From the NCBI RefSeq assembly GCF_934359325.1, contig NZ_CAKRLH010000083.1:1-6697 (forward strand): a stretch of DNA of 6,697 nt. The letters run 5' to 3'. Below the pieces are notes generated by a model. The model searched no databases. It worked only from the letters and a program-made list of their open reading frames with translations, and was not told where the DNA came from. Shown here in pieces: positions 1-6,305 of the stretch (the stretch's first letter is position 1; every line of letters begins with the position of its first letter). Source of the stretch: an uncultured Porphyromonas sp. (GTDB taxonomy: Bacteria > Bacteroidota > Bacteroidia > Bacteroidales > Porphyromonadaceae). The translations under genes and the position numbers were made by a program.

Positions 1-646
1 ACACAGTTACAAGCAGAGAGGAAATAAGCAAGACAATGATCAAGAAGACGACCCTACCTTCATCGAAGGAAAAACTCCGGGATGACTTGACATTGGGAGC
101 AGTCGACAGGAGCGTGGATGTAGCAAGACCAGGGAAGCGGACATAGATGAGACCCTGCTCGGAAGATGCGAGTATCGCTTTCGGATCGGCATAGCCCCAG
201 GCATAGCTCATATAGTTGTCATCCTTAATGGCGTAGTCAAGGGGCGAGAGCGAGCTCTCGCCTAAGTCGGTCGCCGCTTCTAACTTTTCCCGCAGCTCAC
301 CAAGCCTCCCGGTGATAAAAGCCTCGGTCCGGGCATCGCTGCCCTCACCCAGAACGAAGTCGGAGAGTGTATCCACCACGGGTGCTGCAAGCAACGCCAG
401 CCGGCCGAGGTTTCGGCAAGCGTAGCCATTGACACAGAGAGTGATGCCTGAGCGACAGCCGTCGGGAGCCTGTCGGAAGAAGAGGTAACACATCACGTCA
501 CCGGTTCGCTCCGCGATCAGATGGAGATCTGCTTCCGTGAAGGTCTTCGACTTTATCAGGTTATGCGCCCGCAAGGTTGCATAGCGGTGGGGGTACTCCT
601 CTACACCATGCCACCTCGTACTCCAGCAAGAAATATCTGCATTCAT
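1..646 (-). CDS. Adaptor-like membrane protein, paralogue of the CD225-fused protein (3' end outside window)
   Basis: I translated this frame by hand from the ATG at 646 and found it open for 215 codons to the window edge, so the C terminus is missing. Residues 1-185 match the N-terminal part of the protein at 1357-2199: both begin MN-D-I-W-S, and both carry an ER(T/S)GDV-CY-FFR block, a G-(S/A)GI-VNG(Y/F)A block and a (S/A)P(L/V)DY segment followed by a W-G-A-P block. Residues about 199-215 are hydrophobic (VVFLIIVLL-SSLLV), a membrane helix entering the missing part. The preceding R suggests the N-terminal module is cytoplasmic. The gene starts 19 bases after the stop of its upstream neighbour, with an AT-rich leader, so it is the last visible gene of the operon. 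Function unknown. I infer a cytoplasmic adaptor anchored to the inner membrane. The reading frame and paralogy are secure; the role is not. Confidence 0.85.
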   Translation of the reverse strand, partial: MNADISCWSTRWHGVEEYPHRYATLRAHNLIKSKTFTEADLHLIAERTGDVMCYLFFRQAPDGCRSGITLCVNGYACRNLGRLALLAAPVVDTLSDFVLGEGSDARTEAFITGRLGELREKLEAATDLGESSLSPLDYAIKDDNYMSYAWGYADPKAILASSEQGLIYVRFPGLATSTLLSTAPNVKSSRSFSFDEGRVVFLIIVLLISSLLVTV

Positions 647-665
647 ATCTGTCTATTGTTGTATC

Positions 666-1295
666 TCAATAAAGTGAAAAGCTCTTCATACCAATGCACA
701 GCCCCTCATACCATATCTCCACTCTATAGAGTCCGGCAGTCCACGTTCCGTGCTCAGGTGAGCCGTAGGAGGAGAGCTCCTCGACACAACTCTCATAGGG
801 CATCAGTCCGTCAGATACAGATAGGGTATCCCGATAAGAATAGGAGATACTGAAGAGCGTCCTTTCGCCATCCTCATCCTCCCGGGGAACTTCATAATAA
901 TAGACAACAAGCTCGATGGGAAGCTCCAGCTCCTCGGATCGTCTCTCATTGGTCATCCTATTGGGGCAGTAAGTGACCCTGAAGGCGAGATACATCGAGC
1001 TGCTTGCCCGGATATCATCCCCGTAGTCGGTCTCGTAGTTATAGTCCTCGTCCACATTGGCAACCTCGATCTCCATGATCTCGACGGGCAATGGCTCCAG
1101 TTTTTCCTCAAGTTGAGAGATCCACTCCCTATCCTCACGGATGGTATCGGACAGCTTGTCACCCTTGTACCAGAGGTAGACCGCCACCCCGCAGACGATG
1201 AGCAGGAGTAGCCACAAGGTATAGAAGCCACCTTCGTCTCGGTTAGCTCCTGCCGGCTCCTCGGGAGCCTCTATCTGACTCACCTGCTTCTCCAC
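666..1295 (-). CDS. Single-pass membrane protein with periplasmic beta-rich domain
   Basis: The protein has 209 residues and belongs to no family I recognise. Residues 1-23 are short and acidic, 24-43 form one membrane helix (LWLLLLIVCGVAVYLWY), and 46-66 could be a short coiled coil. Residues 70-209 alternate polar and hydrophobic residues in a beta pattern and end in a strand-turn-strand motif (GLYRVEIWYEGLCIG) like the last strands of Ig-like domains. The expected topology is N-inside, C-periplasmic. The start is unusual: the frame has a stop at 1308-1310 and no ATG, so translation must begin at GTG 1293-1295 or GTG 1281-1283. I chose the first because it is the longest. It follows a 61-base gap after its upstream neighbour, one of the looser joints in the operon. 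It lacks the N-terminal module of its neighbours. I infer a periplasmic partner or sensor part of the same complex. Confidence 0.8.
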   Translation of the reverse strand: MEKQVSQIEAPEEPAGANRDEGGFYTLWLLLLIVCGVAVYLWYKGDKLSDTIREDREWISQLEEKLEPLPVEIMEIEVANVDEDYNYETDYGDDIRASSSMYLAFRVTYCPNRMTNERRSEELELPIELVVYYYEVPREDEDGERTLFSISYSYRDTLSVSDGLMPYESCVEELSSYGSPEHGTWTAGLYRVEIWYEGLCIGMKSFSLY

Positions 1296-1356
1296 GTCAC
1301 TGCCACTTCACTATGGTAACCATAGAAGAGGTAGGAGACCACGTCTCCCGGGCATC

Positions 1357-2199
1357 TCACATCGTTCTGGATAATCTCATAAGCGTAGAAATCCAAACCG
1401 GTATACCCAGAATGAATCCAACTATCACCCAATCCTTTGCCGCCTTCGCATACCCTTTTGCTTTTGCCAGATTGCCATTCTTGAGTTCTCGTCTGCATTT
1501 TATGGCATTTACGATGGCACCTATTCCAACGGGCGTACAGCAGAAGAGGGTCACAAGTATTGACTTGACGAAATAGTCATCGGGCACCTCAGCAGGCTCG
1601 CTCTCCACCGGAGATGAAGACTGTGGTCTGTCGAGTGATGAGATCGTGGGGTCGACAGAGATCTCCTCAGGATAATCGCAAAAGGCGACATGCGTCAGCC
1701 CCTTCTCCGTGGAGCGGACAATCTCATCCGGCGTGGCCTCTCCCCAGATGAAGCTCAGGAAATAATCGCTCTCCGTGGAGTAGTCCACCGGAGCAAGGGA
1801 CCTAAACCCATATCGGTCGGACTGATTGCAGAGACTATCCCGAAGCATATCAAAGATCAGAGAAAGTCGGGCTCTGACCTTTGACTCATCAGGCTGTGCC
1901 AAAAGAGACGGCAGACTCTGTAATCGCTCATCCACAAGCTCTGCCAGGGCATCAAGATCAGTGACGGCAAAGCCATTGACAAGTATGGAAATGCCGGCAT
2001 ACAGGCCTTGCGCCAGCCAGTGACGGAAAAAGTGATAGCAGATCACATCCCCGGAACGCTCTACTGAGAGATGGAGTATCCCGGTCTCCGCATAGATAGG
2101 AGAGGAAAGTCTGGTATAAGTCTCACGGAGTGAATTACCTACCGGGAATTCCCAACGGGATCCCTGTGAGACAGACCACGCAAAAATGTCTACATTCAT
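1357..2199 (-). CDS. Adaptor module fused to a CD225/dispanin-like membrane domain
   Basis: The protein has 280 residues. Residues 1-185 are paralogous to the partial protein at 1-646 (shared ER-GDV-CY-FFR, GI-VNG-A and PVDY blocks) and more distantly resemble the start of the protein at 2770-3960. Residues 186-206 are a Ser/Pro/Glu-rich linker. Residues 207-275 closely follow the CD225/dispanin pattern: a helix with ILVTLFCCTPVGIGAIV, a loop with a repeated Ala/Lys pattern (NGNLAKAKGYAKAAKDW), then a second helix (VIVGFILGIPVWI). The double Cys at 220-221 and the P-G step are typical of the family, known in eukaryotes from interferon-induced transmembrane proteins and common in bacterial membrane proteins of unknown role. 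ATG lies 2 bases after the lipoprotein stop (TGATTATG), so coupling is likely. I infer a membrane-anchored cytoplasmic adaptor that may act on lipid or on the GTPase. Domain call good, role unknown. Confidence 0.88.
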   Translation of the reverse strand: MNVDIFAWSVSQGSRWEFPVGNSLRETYTRLSSPIYAETGILHLSVERSGDVICYHFFRHWLAQGLYAGISILVNGFAVTDLDALAELVDERLQSLPSLLAQPDESKVRARLSLIFDMLRDSLCNQSDRYGFRSLAPVDYSTESDYFLSFIWGEATPDEIVRSTEKGLTHVAFCDYPEEISVDPTISSLDRPQSSSPVESEPAEVPDDYFVKSILVTLFCCTPVGIGAIVNAIKCRRELKNGNLAKAKGYAKAAKDWVIVGFILGIPVWISTLMRLSRTM

Positions 2200-2201
2200 A
2201 A

Positions 2202-2780
2202 TCAGTACTTCTTAAAGGTGACCACCTTTCTGTCGTTATCGACGGTGAGGGTACTCACCCGATCCAGTATTTCATTACCAAGCAACAGGGGGGCATCCAT
2301 ACTACCGGTGACGCACGCCCGGACATTCTCAAAGACCAAGTCTTGATCCCCGTGTATGACCAGCTCTCGGAGATTCAGCACCAGTCCCTCCGTCAGGGAT
2401 CCATCGGCGAGCGTAGACTGCACCGTCCCGAGGACATCACTCTCGGTGATCAGTCCCTTATTGGCAAGATACTTAGCCTCGGCAAGAGATATGCTGGTAG
2501 TGCTGGCTCCGGTGTCAAGGATCATATCCATCGGGATACCATTAAGTCTCACGGAGAGCACCTTGACCCCACCACGCTGCTCGTACGGGACATCCACCTC
2601 GAAGGACTCCGAGAATAGATAGTCCGAGCCTTCTTCCAAGTCCGACCGGTCACCTCCCTCGGCATCAGTATCAAAGTTGAACCACAGCTCACTCTCTCCG
2701 CTCCCCTCCTCATCAGATGAGCACTGACAAGCAGGAAGGAGGAGCAGGACGCTGGCAAGCAACAGGACTCTACTTATCAT
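2202..2780 (-). CDS. Retropepsin-like aspartic protease lipoprotein
   Basis: The protein has 192 residues. Residues 1-17 are a hydrophobic signal peptide ending in a lipobox LPAC, with lipidation expected on Cys18. The first mature residues are QCSSDEEG, acidic and Ser-rich like the export signal that sends some Bacteroidota lipoproteins to the cell surface. An acidic linker to about residue 65 precedes a clan AA (retropepsin-like) domain: strand VLSVRLNG, catalytic motif LDTGAS (Asp89), a flap region with ADGS, and the late LLLGNEIL block. Single-domain enzymes of this kind act as homodimers, each giving one Asp. Catalytic residues look intact, so activity is likely. Substrate is unknown; the periplasmic parts of neighbouring proteins are obvious candidates (inference). 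The ATG overlaps the end of the upstream gene by 11 bases, a sign of translational coupling. Confidence 0.92.
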   Translation of the reverse strand: MISRVLLLASVLLLLPACQCSSDEEGSGESELWFNFDTDAEGGDRSDLEEGSDYLFSESFEVDVPYEQRGGVKVLSVRLNGIPMDMILDTGASTTSISLAEAKYLANKGLITESDVLGTVQSTLADGSLTEGLVLNLRELVIHGDQDLVFENVRACVTGSMDAPLLLGNEILDRVSTLTVDNDRKVVTFKKY

Positions 2781-3960
2781 CGTGGGATGTGTCCCTATCG
2801 GTCTCTTCCATTTGGAACGATTGGCTTTTTTGGAGCTGTATGCTATCCTCCGAGAGCCTCTTCACTTCCTCTTGCGACCTACTTTCTTCTTTCGGACTGT
2901 TTTTGTCCTCGTCTCCAAAAAAGTTGCGTATCCTTGACCAAAACGACTGCTCCACTCTCTCAGTCTGGGTATCAACCGGCGGCTTAGCTGTCTCGTCCCG
3001 CTGTGTAATAGCGAAGACAAGAAGCCCAAGGATGACGATGCTGAGGATGAGCTGAAGGAGCGAAAGTGCCTCGCGCCACCAACAAAACCGACCGGACCTC
3101 TCAGTCCTCCCTCCTTTCTCCCCCTCCGAAGTCATCGACTCCTCCGGCTGCTTCGTCTGACCGGCAGACTGACCCTTACCGGAATGGGCCGGTATGTCGA
3201 GCCTCTCTTTTGCCTTCTGAAAGCGGTCTTCGTAATCCTCTATTCTCTCACGATCCTCTCTGGATTGCTTCTGGAGCTGACTGATCTTCTGACTAAGGGC
3301 ATCGATCCGACTCTGTGACTTCTGCGTCTGTTCTGTGAGTGTCGCCTTCATCTGCTCCTCACGCTGTTGCAGCTTAGCGTTCATCTCCCTCTGCGATGCG
3401 GAGGGGTAGAGCTCGGAGACCCTGATGACCTTACCATTGGTCACATTTTCTCCCACAGATGATCGGTAGATATCTTGAGGATTAAGGAGTTGCTTCTCAC
3501 CAGTAGAGTTTGCTGACGTGGGTATAGGCGTAAAGTCACTCTCATCGAAGATCTGATCAAACCTCTCTGCCATCCCCTGCGGAAACTCCTTGAAGTCGCT
3601 TATCGACCTCTGGATGGTGGTCATATCCGGTGTGAGGAGACTATTGTAACAGAGCCCCCTAAGCTCACTCATCAGGAAGTCATAGACCCTCCTGAGGTCC
3701 TTGATGCATCCCTTTAGGCGATAGGTGAGACCGATGTGACCATTTGGTCGACCGGTGGTCGTCTTGAGCCCGTAGAGAACAATCGTATAATCGACGTAGG
3801 TCTTGTCACCTATATGCCGCAGACGCACATCGAGGATAGGCTTTCCACTCTCGCCCTTCTCTTGGACGTTATAGAAAGTCATCTCAAAATACCTAGCGTC
3901 CGTGTTGGGGTAAGAAACTGCCCCTTGATCGGCTCCTATAATAAATACTTCTGGCTTCAT
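2770..3960 (-). CDS. Coiled-coil adaptor protein with one membrane helix
   Basis: The protein has 396 residues and matches no family I can name with confidence. Residues 1-140 form a globular domain with a core DYTIVLYGL, then TTGRPNGHIGLTYRLKG and a KDLRRVYDFL helix. This core aligns in pattern with the N-terminal modules of the two paralogues at 1-646 and 1357-2199. The GRP-G-H turn after a strand also recalls the N-terminal domain of GTPase-associated protein 1, a weak resemblance. Residues 141-189 are a linker, 190-254 a strongly charged coiled coil, 255-297 a basic, Gly/Ser-rich linker, and 298-318 a membrane helix (ALSLLQLILSIVILGLLVFA). The last 78 residues are very charged. Basic residues before the helix suggest N-inside, C-periplasmic. 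Its ATG follows the GTPase stop by one base (TGATATG), so the two are probably made together and may bind each other. Confidence 0.87.
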   Translation of the reverse strand: MKPEVFIIGADQGAVSYPNTDARYFEMTFYNVQEKGESGKPILDVRLRHIGDKTYVDYTIVLYGLKTTTGRPNGHIGLTYRLKGCIKDLRRVYDFLMSELRGLCYNSLLTPDMTTIQRSISDFKEFPQGMAERFDQIFDESDFTPIPTSANSTGEKQLLNPQDIYRSSVGENVTNGKVIRVSELYPSASQREMNAKLQQREEQMKATLTEQTQKSQSRIDALSQKISQLQKQSREDRERIEDYEDRFQKAKERLDIPAHSGKGQSAGQTKQPEESMTSEGEKGGRTERSGRFCWWREALSLLQLILSIVILGLLVFAITQRDETAKPPVDTQTERVEQSFWSRIRNFFGDEDKNSPKEESRSQEEVKRLSEDSIQLQKSQSFQMEETDRDTSHDDK

Positions 3961-3961
3961 A

Positions 3962-4939
3962 TCACTTACAATAGCTCAACAACTGCTTCCATAGTTCCTC
4001 AGCGTATCCATCGGCTCCTGCCGTAAAGGTGGTAGACTTCCCATCAGAGCTCTTTGTGAAGACTCCTGACTGAAAGGCAACAAAAGAGGCCTCACTCGGC
4101 TTGAAGAACCGAGTAATCGGGTGCTTATTCTCGAAGATCTCAAAGACTCCGGGATAGAAATCCCTGACTGCCCTATACGCCTCTCGCTTATTGTAGTGTC
4201 CCTTACCAAGTGTATAGTCTGTCAGGTCGACCTTATTGAGTACCACGATAAAGCGGTCTCTGGGAGAGGAAAGGCGCCGGATCCGCCTGATCTTGTCCAC
4301 ATAGAGCTTCCTGCTCTCCTCGTCCTTCTGGAGCTTATAGTCGGCATCGGTCAGGATGACGAATACTCTTCGATTGGGGATTGTCTGGATGATCCTATGG
4401 ATGTAGGGCGGGAAGTCACTCTCCGGACTATAAGGACTATGGTAGTGCTCTCCGGGCGCCTCAAGGATCTGACAGATAGGATGACCATTGTACGATACCT
4501 TCACGAGCATAAAGCTGATCACATTGGTACCGGCGGCGGCTTCATTGGAGGAAACCATAGCGTTGAAGTCGTCACACATCCTCTCGTAAGCACCATCAGA
4601 GGGTCGGAAAGTCCGGACGGGAGTGACGGTATACCCCTTATTCTTGAGCCAGCGGGTCAGACGTACTAGCATCATCGTCTTGCCGGACGCAGGCGGGCCT
4701 ACGAGAAGCACAACGGGAGTACTCCTGTCTGCTATCTCCACACTTACCTTTAGAGGATCGAGGACAGAGTCCACTGAAGTGGCTTTTTCCTCCGGAACCC
4801 CAAAAGCTGAGTCCTCTACGAAGGGAAGTCCCGCAGTAGAGATGTGCGGCTCATGAGTCGGAGTATAGTCCGGCTCGAGATCTCTCTCCTCATCTACGTC
4901 AAAGTCTGGATCTGAGTCTGATGGAATTTGTATCGGCAT
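3962..4939 (-). CDS. TRAFAC-like P-loop GTPase
   Basis: The protein has 325 residues. Residues 1-70 are acidic and probably disordered. The G domain starts at about 74 with a hydrophobic strand into the P-loop GPPASGKT (81-88, G1). A later strand ends in ILEAPGEHY (158-166), where G3 (normally DxxG) should be. Residues 191-198 (RVFVILTD) form another core strand, and VVLNKVDLTD (232-241) carries a textbook NKxD G4 motif, which indicates guanine specificity. VAFQSG (287-292) could be G5. There is no membrane helix, so it should be cytoplasmic. The family lies near the small GTPases found in predicted bacterial conflict or signalling operons (inference). It sits second in the operon, 26 bases after the membrane protein and one base before the coiled-coil adaptor, a sensible position for a switch working at the membrane. 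The missing G3 Asp is discussed separately. Confidence 0.93.
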   Translation of the reverse strand: MPIQIPSDSDPDFDVDEERDLEPDYTPTHEPHISTAGLPFVEDSAFGVPEEKATSVDSVLDPLKVSVEIADRSTPVVLLVGPPASGKTMMLVRLTRWLKNKGYTVTPVRTFRPSDGAYERMCDDFNAMVSSNEAAAGTNVISFMLVKVSYNGHPICQILEAPGEHYHSPYSPESDFPPYIHRIIQTIPNRRVFVILTDADYKLQKDEESRKLYVDKIRRIRRLSSPRDRFIVVLNKVDLTDYTLGKGHYNKREAYRAVRDFYPGVFEIFENKHPITRFFKPSEASFVAFQSGVFTKSSDGKSTTFTAGADGYAEELWKQLLSYCK

Positions 4940-4965
4940 AATACTATATGGCTCTAATTAGTTAC

Positions 4966-6027
4966 TTAGAAATCGTCTTTCTTGGTTGCGAGGGCAAAGA
5001 AGAGGAAAGCCGCAACGTCCACAAGGATGGCGACAAAGATCCAAAGGATCACCTCACGACCGGCATACTTTCCCTTAAAGATATCCTTCCACACCTCCAC
5101 CACACTGAGCATACGGTGGGTTCTGCTCACGGGATTCTCTGAGAGATAGACCGGCTTGTCCTCCTCAGAGATATTGATGAGGTCGGGATAGTTCTTCACA
5201 ACAGTATAGGAGCGAGCCAGGAGAGCATCGACATTTGAGATAAGCTTCTGATTGACCTTACCCTGCGCCTTAGCTTCACTCAGTAGCCCCTTGGCGGTGG
5301 ACAGCTCCTTAGCAAGTGCTGCAGCCTCCGGCTTATACCTCGATGCCCGACTATCCTCACCATTCTTAATGATCTCCGCTATGCGTGCATTGAGGTGCTT
5401 ATGGATGATCTTGCTGTACTCCTCCTTAAGCTTTCGGCGCTCAGCGGGCGAGGTTCCTCGGTAGGAGAGAGTCGGGATGACATCTATACCAAGGGAGTTA
5501 GCGAGCCCGCTCAGCAAGCTCTTCGCCTTTGTCCCGAAGCCGGGGTTGGCACTATTATCGATCTCCGCCTCGAGAGCCACTTGTTGCGAGGAGACGTCAC
5601 GCTTGAGCTTCTCAATATTGAGCTTGATGTTATTCTGCGTGTAAGAGTCATCCGCCAGCTCTTGGAGATACTTCTGCGTCACACCCACATCTGTCAGCGC
5701 TACGTCGTTGATTGCCGACCGATAGAAGAATGTGTGTGTATTAGTCGGCATACTGAAGAAGACCCAGAATAATACGAGCAAAAGAATCCCGATGACCAAG
5801 TTTCTTCCTCTTGCCTCCTGATAGACATTCATATTGAGACTGTCCACGATCAGCTTACTTCCGTAGGAGGCAATGAAAAAGAAGGCAATGGTCACGATCC
5901 AGCAGAAGACGACCGGCCAGCTCGGCAGCAGAAGGTGCAAAGACTCGGATGTTGCCCAGCAACTGATACCCATAAGTGCCAAAAAAGTGATGAGCAGCAC
6001 CAATTTTTTGATCGGACGTTGTTCCAT
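4966..6027 (-). CDS. Four-helix membrane protein with large helical periplasmic loop
   Basis: The protein has 353 residues and belongs to no family I recognise. Three membrane helices lie near the N terminus (about 9-25, 37-54 and 77-93) and one near the C terminus (about 327-346), leaving a short tail ending KKDDF. Basic residues (RPIKK) before the first helix put the N terminus inside, so residues 94-325 should be periplasmic. That loop is mostly charged and helical, with coiled-coil-like stretches around 130-155 and 205-280, and could form a stalk. It is the first gene of the operon. Its start is ATG 6025-6027, preceded by an AT-rich leader typical of Bacteroidota. I infer an envelope sensor or scaffold whose loop meets the lipoprotein protease or the periplasmic beta domain while the GTPase works on the inner face. 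The gene call is secure; the role is a guess. Confidence 0.92.
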   Translation of the reverse strand: MEQRPIKKLVLLITFLALMGISCWATSESLHLLLPSWPVVFCWIVTIAFFFIASYGSKLIVDSLNMNVYQEARGRNLVIGILLLVLFWVFFSMPTNTHTFFYRSAINDVALTDVGVTQKYLQELADDSYTQNNIKLNIEKLKRDVSSQQVALEAEIDNSANPGFGTKAKSLLSGLANSLGIDVIPTLSYRGTSPAERRKLKEEYSKIIHKHLNARIAEIIKNGEDSRASRYKPEAAALAKELSTAKGLLSEAKAQGKVNQKLISNVDALLARSYTVVKNYPDLINISEEDKPVYLSENPVSRTHRMLSVVEVWKDIFKGKYAGREVILWIFVAILVDVAAFLFFALATKKDDF

Positions 6028-6080
6028 AACTATCTGTTATTTGGTTTATTATTATCAGAGTTTCGCATTGGTAGAGGTCA

Positions 6081-6116
6081 ATAGAGGATCCCTCGGATGA
6101 CCGAGAGATCCTCTAT
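6081..6116 (-). promoter_or_regulatory. Leader hairpin with 16-bp stem and 4-base loop
   Basis: The arms 6081-6096 and 6101-6116 pair around the loop 6097-6100. Only one position is not Watson-Crick: as minus-strand RNA it is a G-U pair, as plus-strand RNA it is a C-A mismatch. This favours a role in the operon transcript, 53 bases before the first start codon. No U-run follows, so a simple terminator is unlikely; an attenuator, RNA-stability element or protein site is possible. Confidence 0.6.
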
Positions 6117-6183
6117 AATGATCTATTATGTTTCGATGGATGAAAGGCAGTAAGGATGCATATCCGCCCCGCTGAGAACTTCT

Positions 6184-6246
6184 CTATTCAGAAGCTCCCA
6201 TACACCACTTTCCGTAAAGAAAGTTAAATGGGGGGGGGGTAACCAT
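6184..6246 (-). other. Possible short upstream ORF containing a C10 tract
   Basis: An ATG at 6244-6246, about 23 bases after the predicted start, opens a 20-codon frame (MVTPPPFNFLYG...) ending in TAG at 6184-6186. The Pro codons come from the C10 tract. Gain of one C would stop the frame after 7 codons; loss of one would extend it to about 39. AGGTG lies just upstream but very close to the ATG. Whether it is translated is unknown; it may be a chance frame. Confidence 0.2.
6230..6239. repeat. Homopolymer G10 (C10 on the transcribed sense strand)
   Basis: Ten consecutive G on the plus strand lie in the operon leader, about 30-40 bases downstream of the predicted transcription start. Tracts of this length often vary by slippage in bacteria and can also be miscounted in assemblies. 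Confidence 0.95.
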
Positions 6247-6274
6247 CACCTACTAAAACTCTTAATACTTGGAG

Positions 6275-6305
6275 CAAATGTACGTTATTTTCACAACTAA
6301 TCAAA
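6275..6305 (-). promoter_or_regulatory. Bacteroidota-type promoter of the operon
   Basis: Read on the minus strand, TTTG (plus-strand CAAA 6302-6305) is followed by exactly 19 bases and then TACATTTG (plus-strand CAAATGTA 6275-6282). This fits the -33 TTTG and -7 TAnnTTTG consensus of the Bacteroidota primary sigma factor, including spacing. It points toward the operon, with a start expected near 6269. The match rests on sequence alone. I saw no equally good match nearer the first gene. Confidence 0.65.

Larger units (their letters stand above)
6028..6269 (-). promoter_or_regulatory. Long 5' leader of the operon
   Basis: Between the predicted transcription start (about 6269) and the first ATG lie roughly 240 bases with no long gene. 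They contain a C10 tract (G10 on the plus strand, 6230-6239), a possible 20-codon upstream ORF, a 6-bp hairpin (ACTTTC/GAAAGT, 6207-6212 with 6219-6224), a 5-bp hairpin (6179-6183 with 6190-6194), and a strong 16-bp hairpin at 6081-6116. The last 30 bases before the start codon are very AT-rich, as expected for a Bacteroidota initiation region. The extent depends on the promoter call. A leader this long and structured suggests control after transcription starts, but I recognise no known riboswitch. Confidence 0.45.

Noticed and set aside
243..262. Perfect 8-bp stem with a 4-base loop (GGCGAGAG/CTCTCGCC)
   Set aside because: It lies inside the coding sequence of the partial paralogue, with no T-run; probably codon coincidence.
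521..853. Plus-strand open frame of 110 codons across a gene junction
   Set aside because: It overlaps two minus-strand genes with good protein evidence and encodes a basic, low-order sequence.
1334..1348. Small hairpin GGAGAC/GTCTCC in the gap after the CD225 protein
   Set aside because: The 6-bp stem has no T-run and is too weak to call a terminator.
4121..4669. Plus-strand open frame of 182 codons
   Set aside because: It lies wholly inside the GTPase gene on the other strand; the GTPase has clear motifs and this frame shows no recognisable domain.
5395..5772. Plus-strand open frame of 125 codons
   Set aside because: It is antisense to the well-supported four-helix membrane protein and has no start context or domain of its own.
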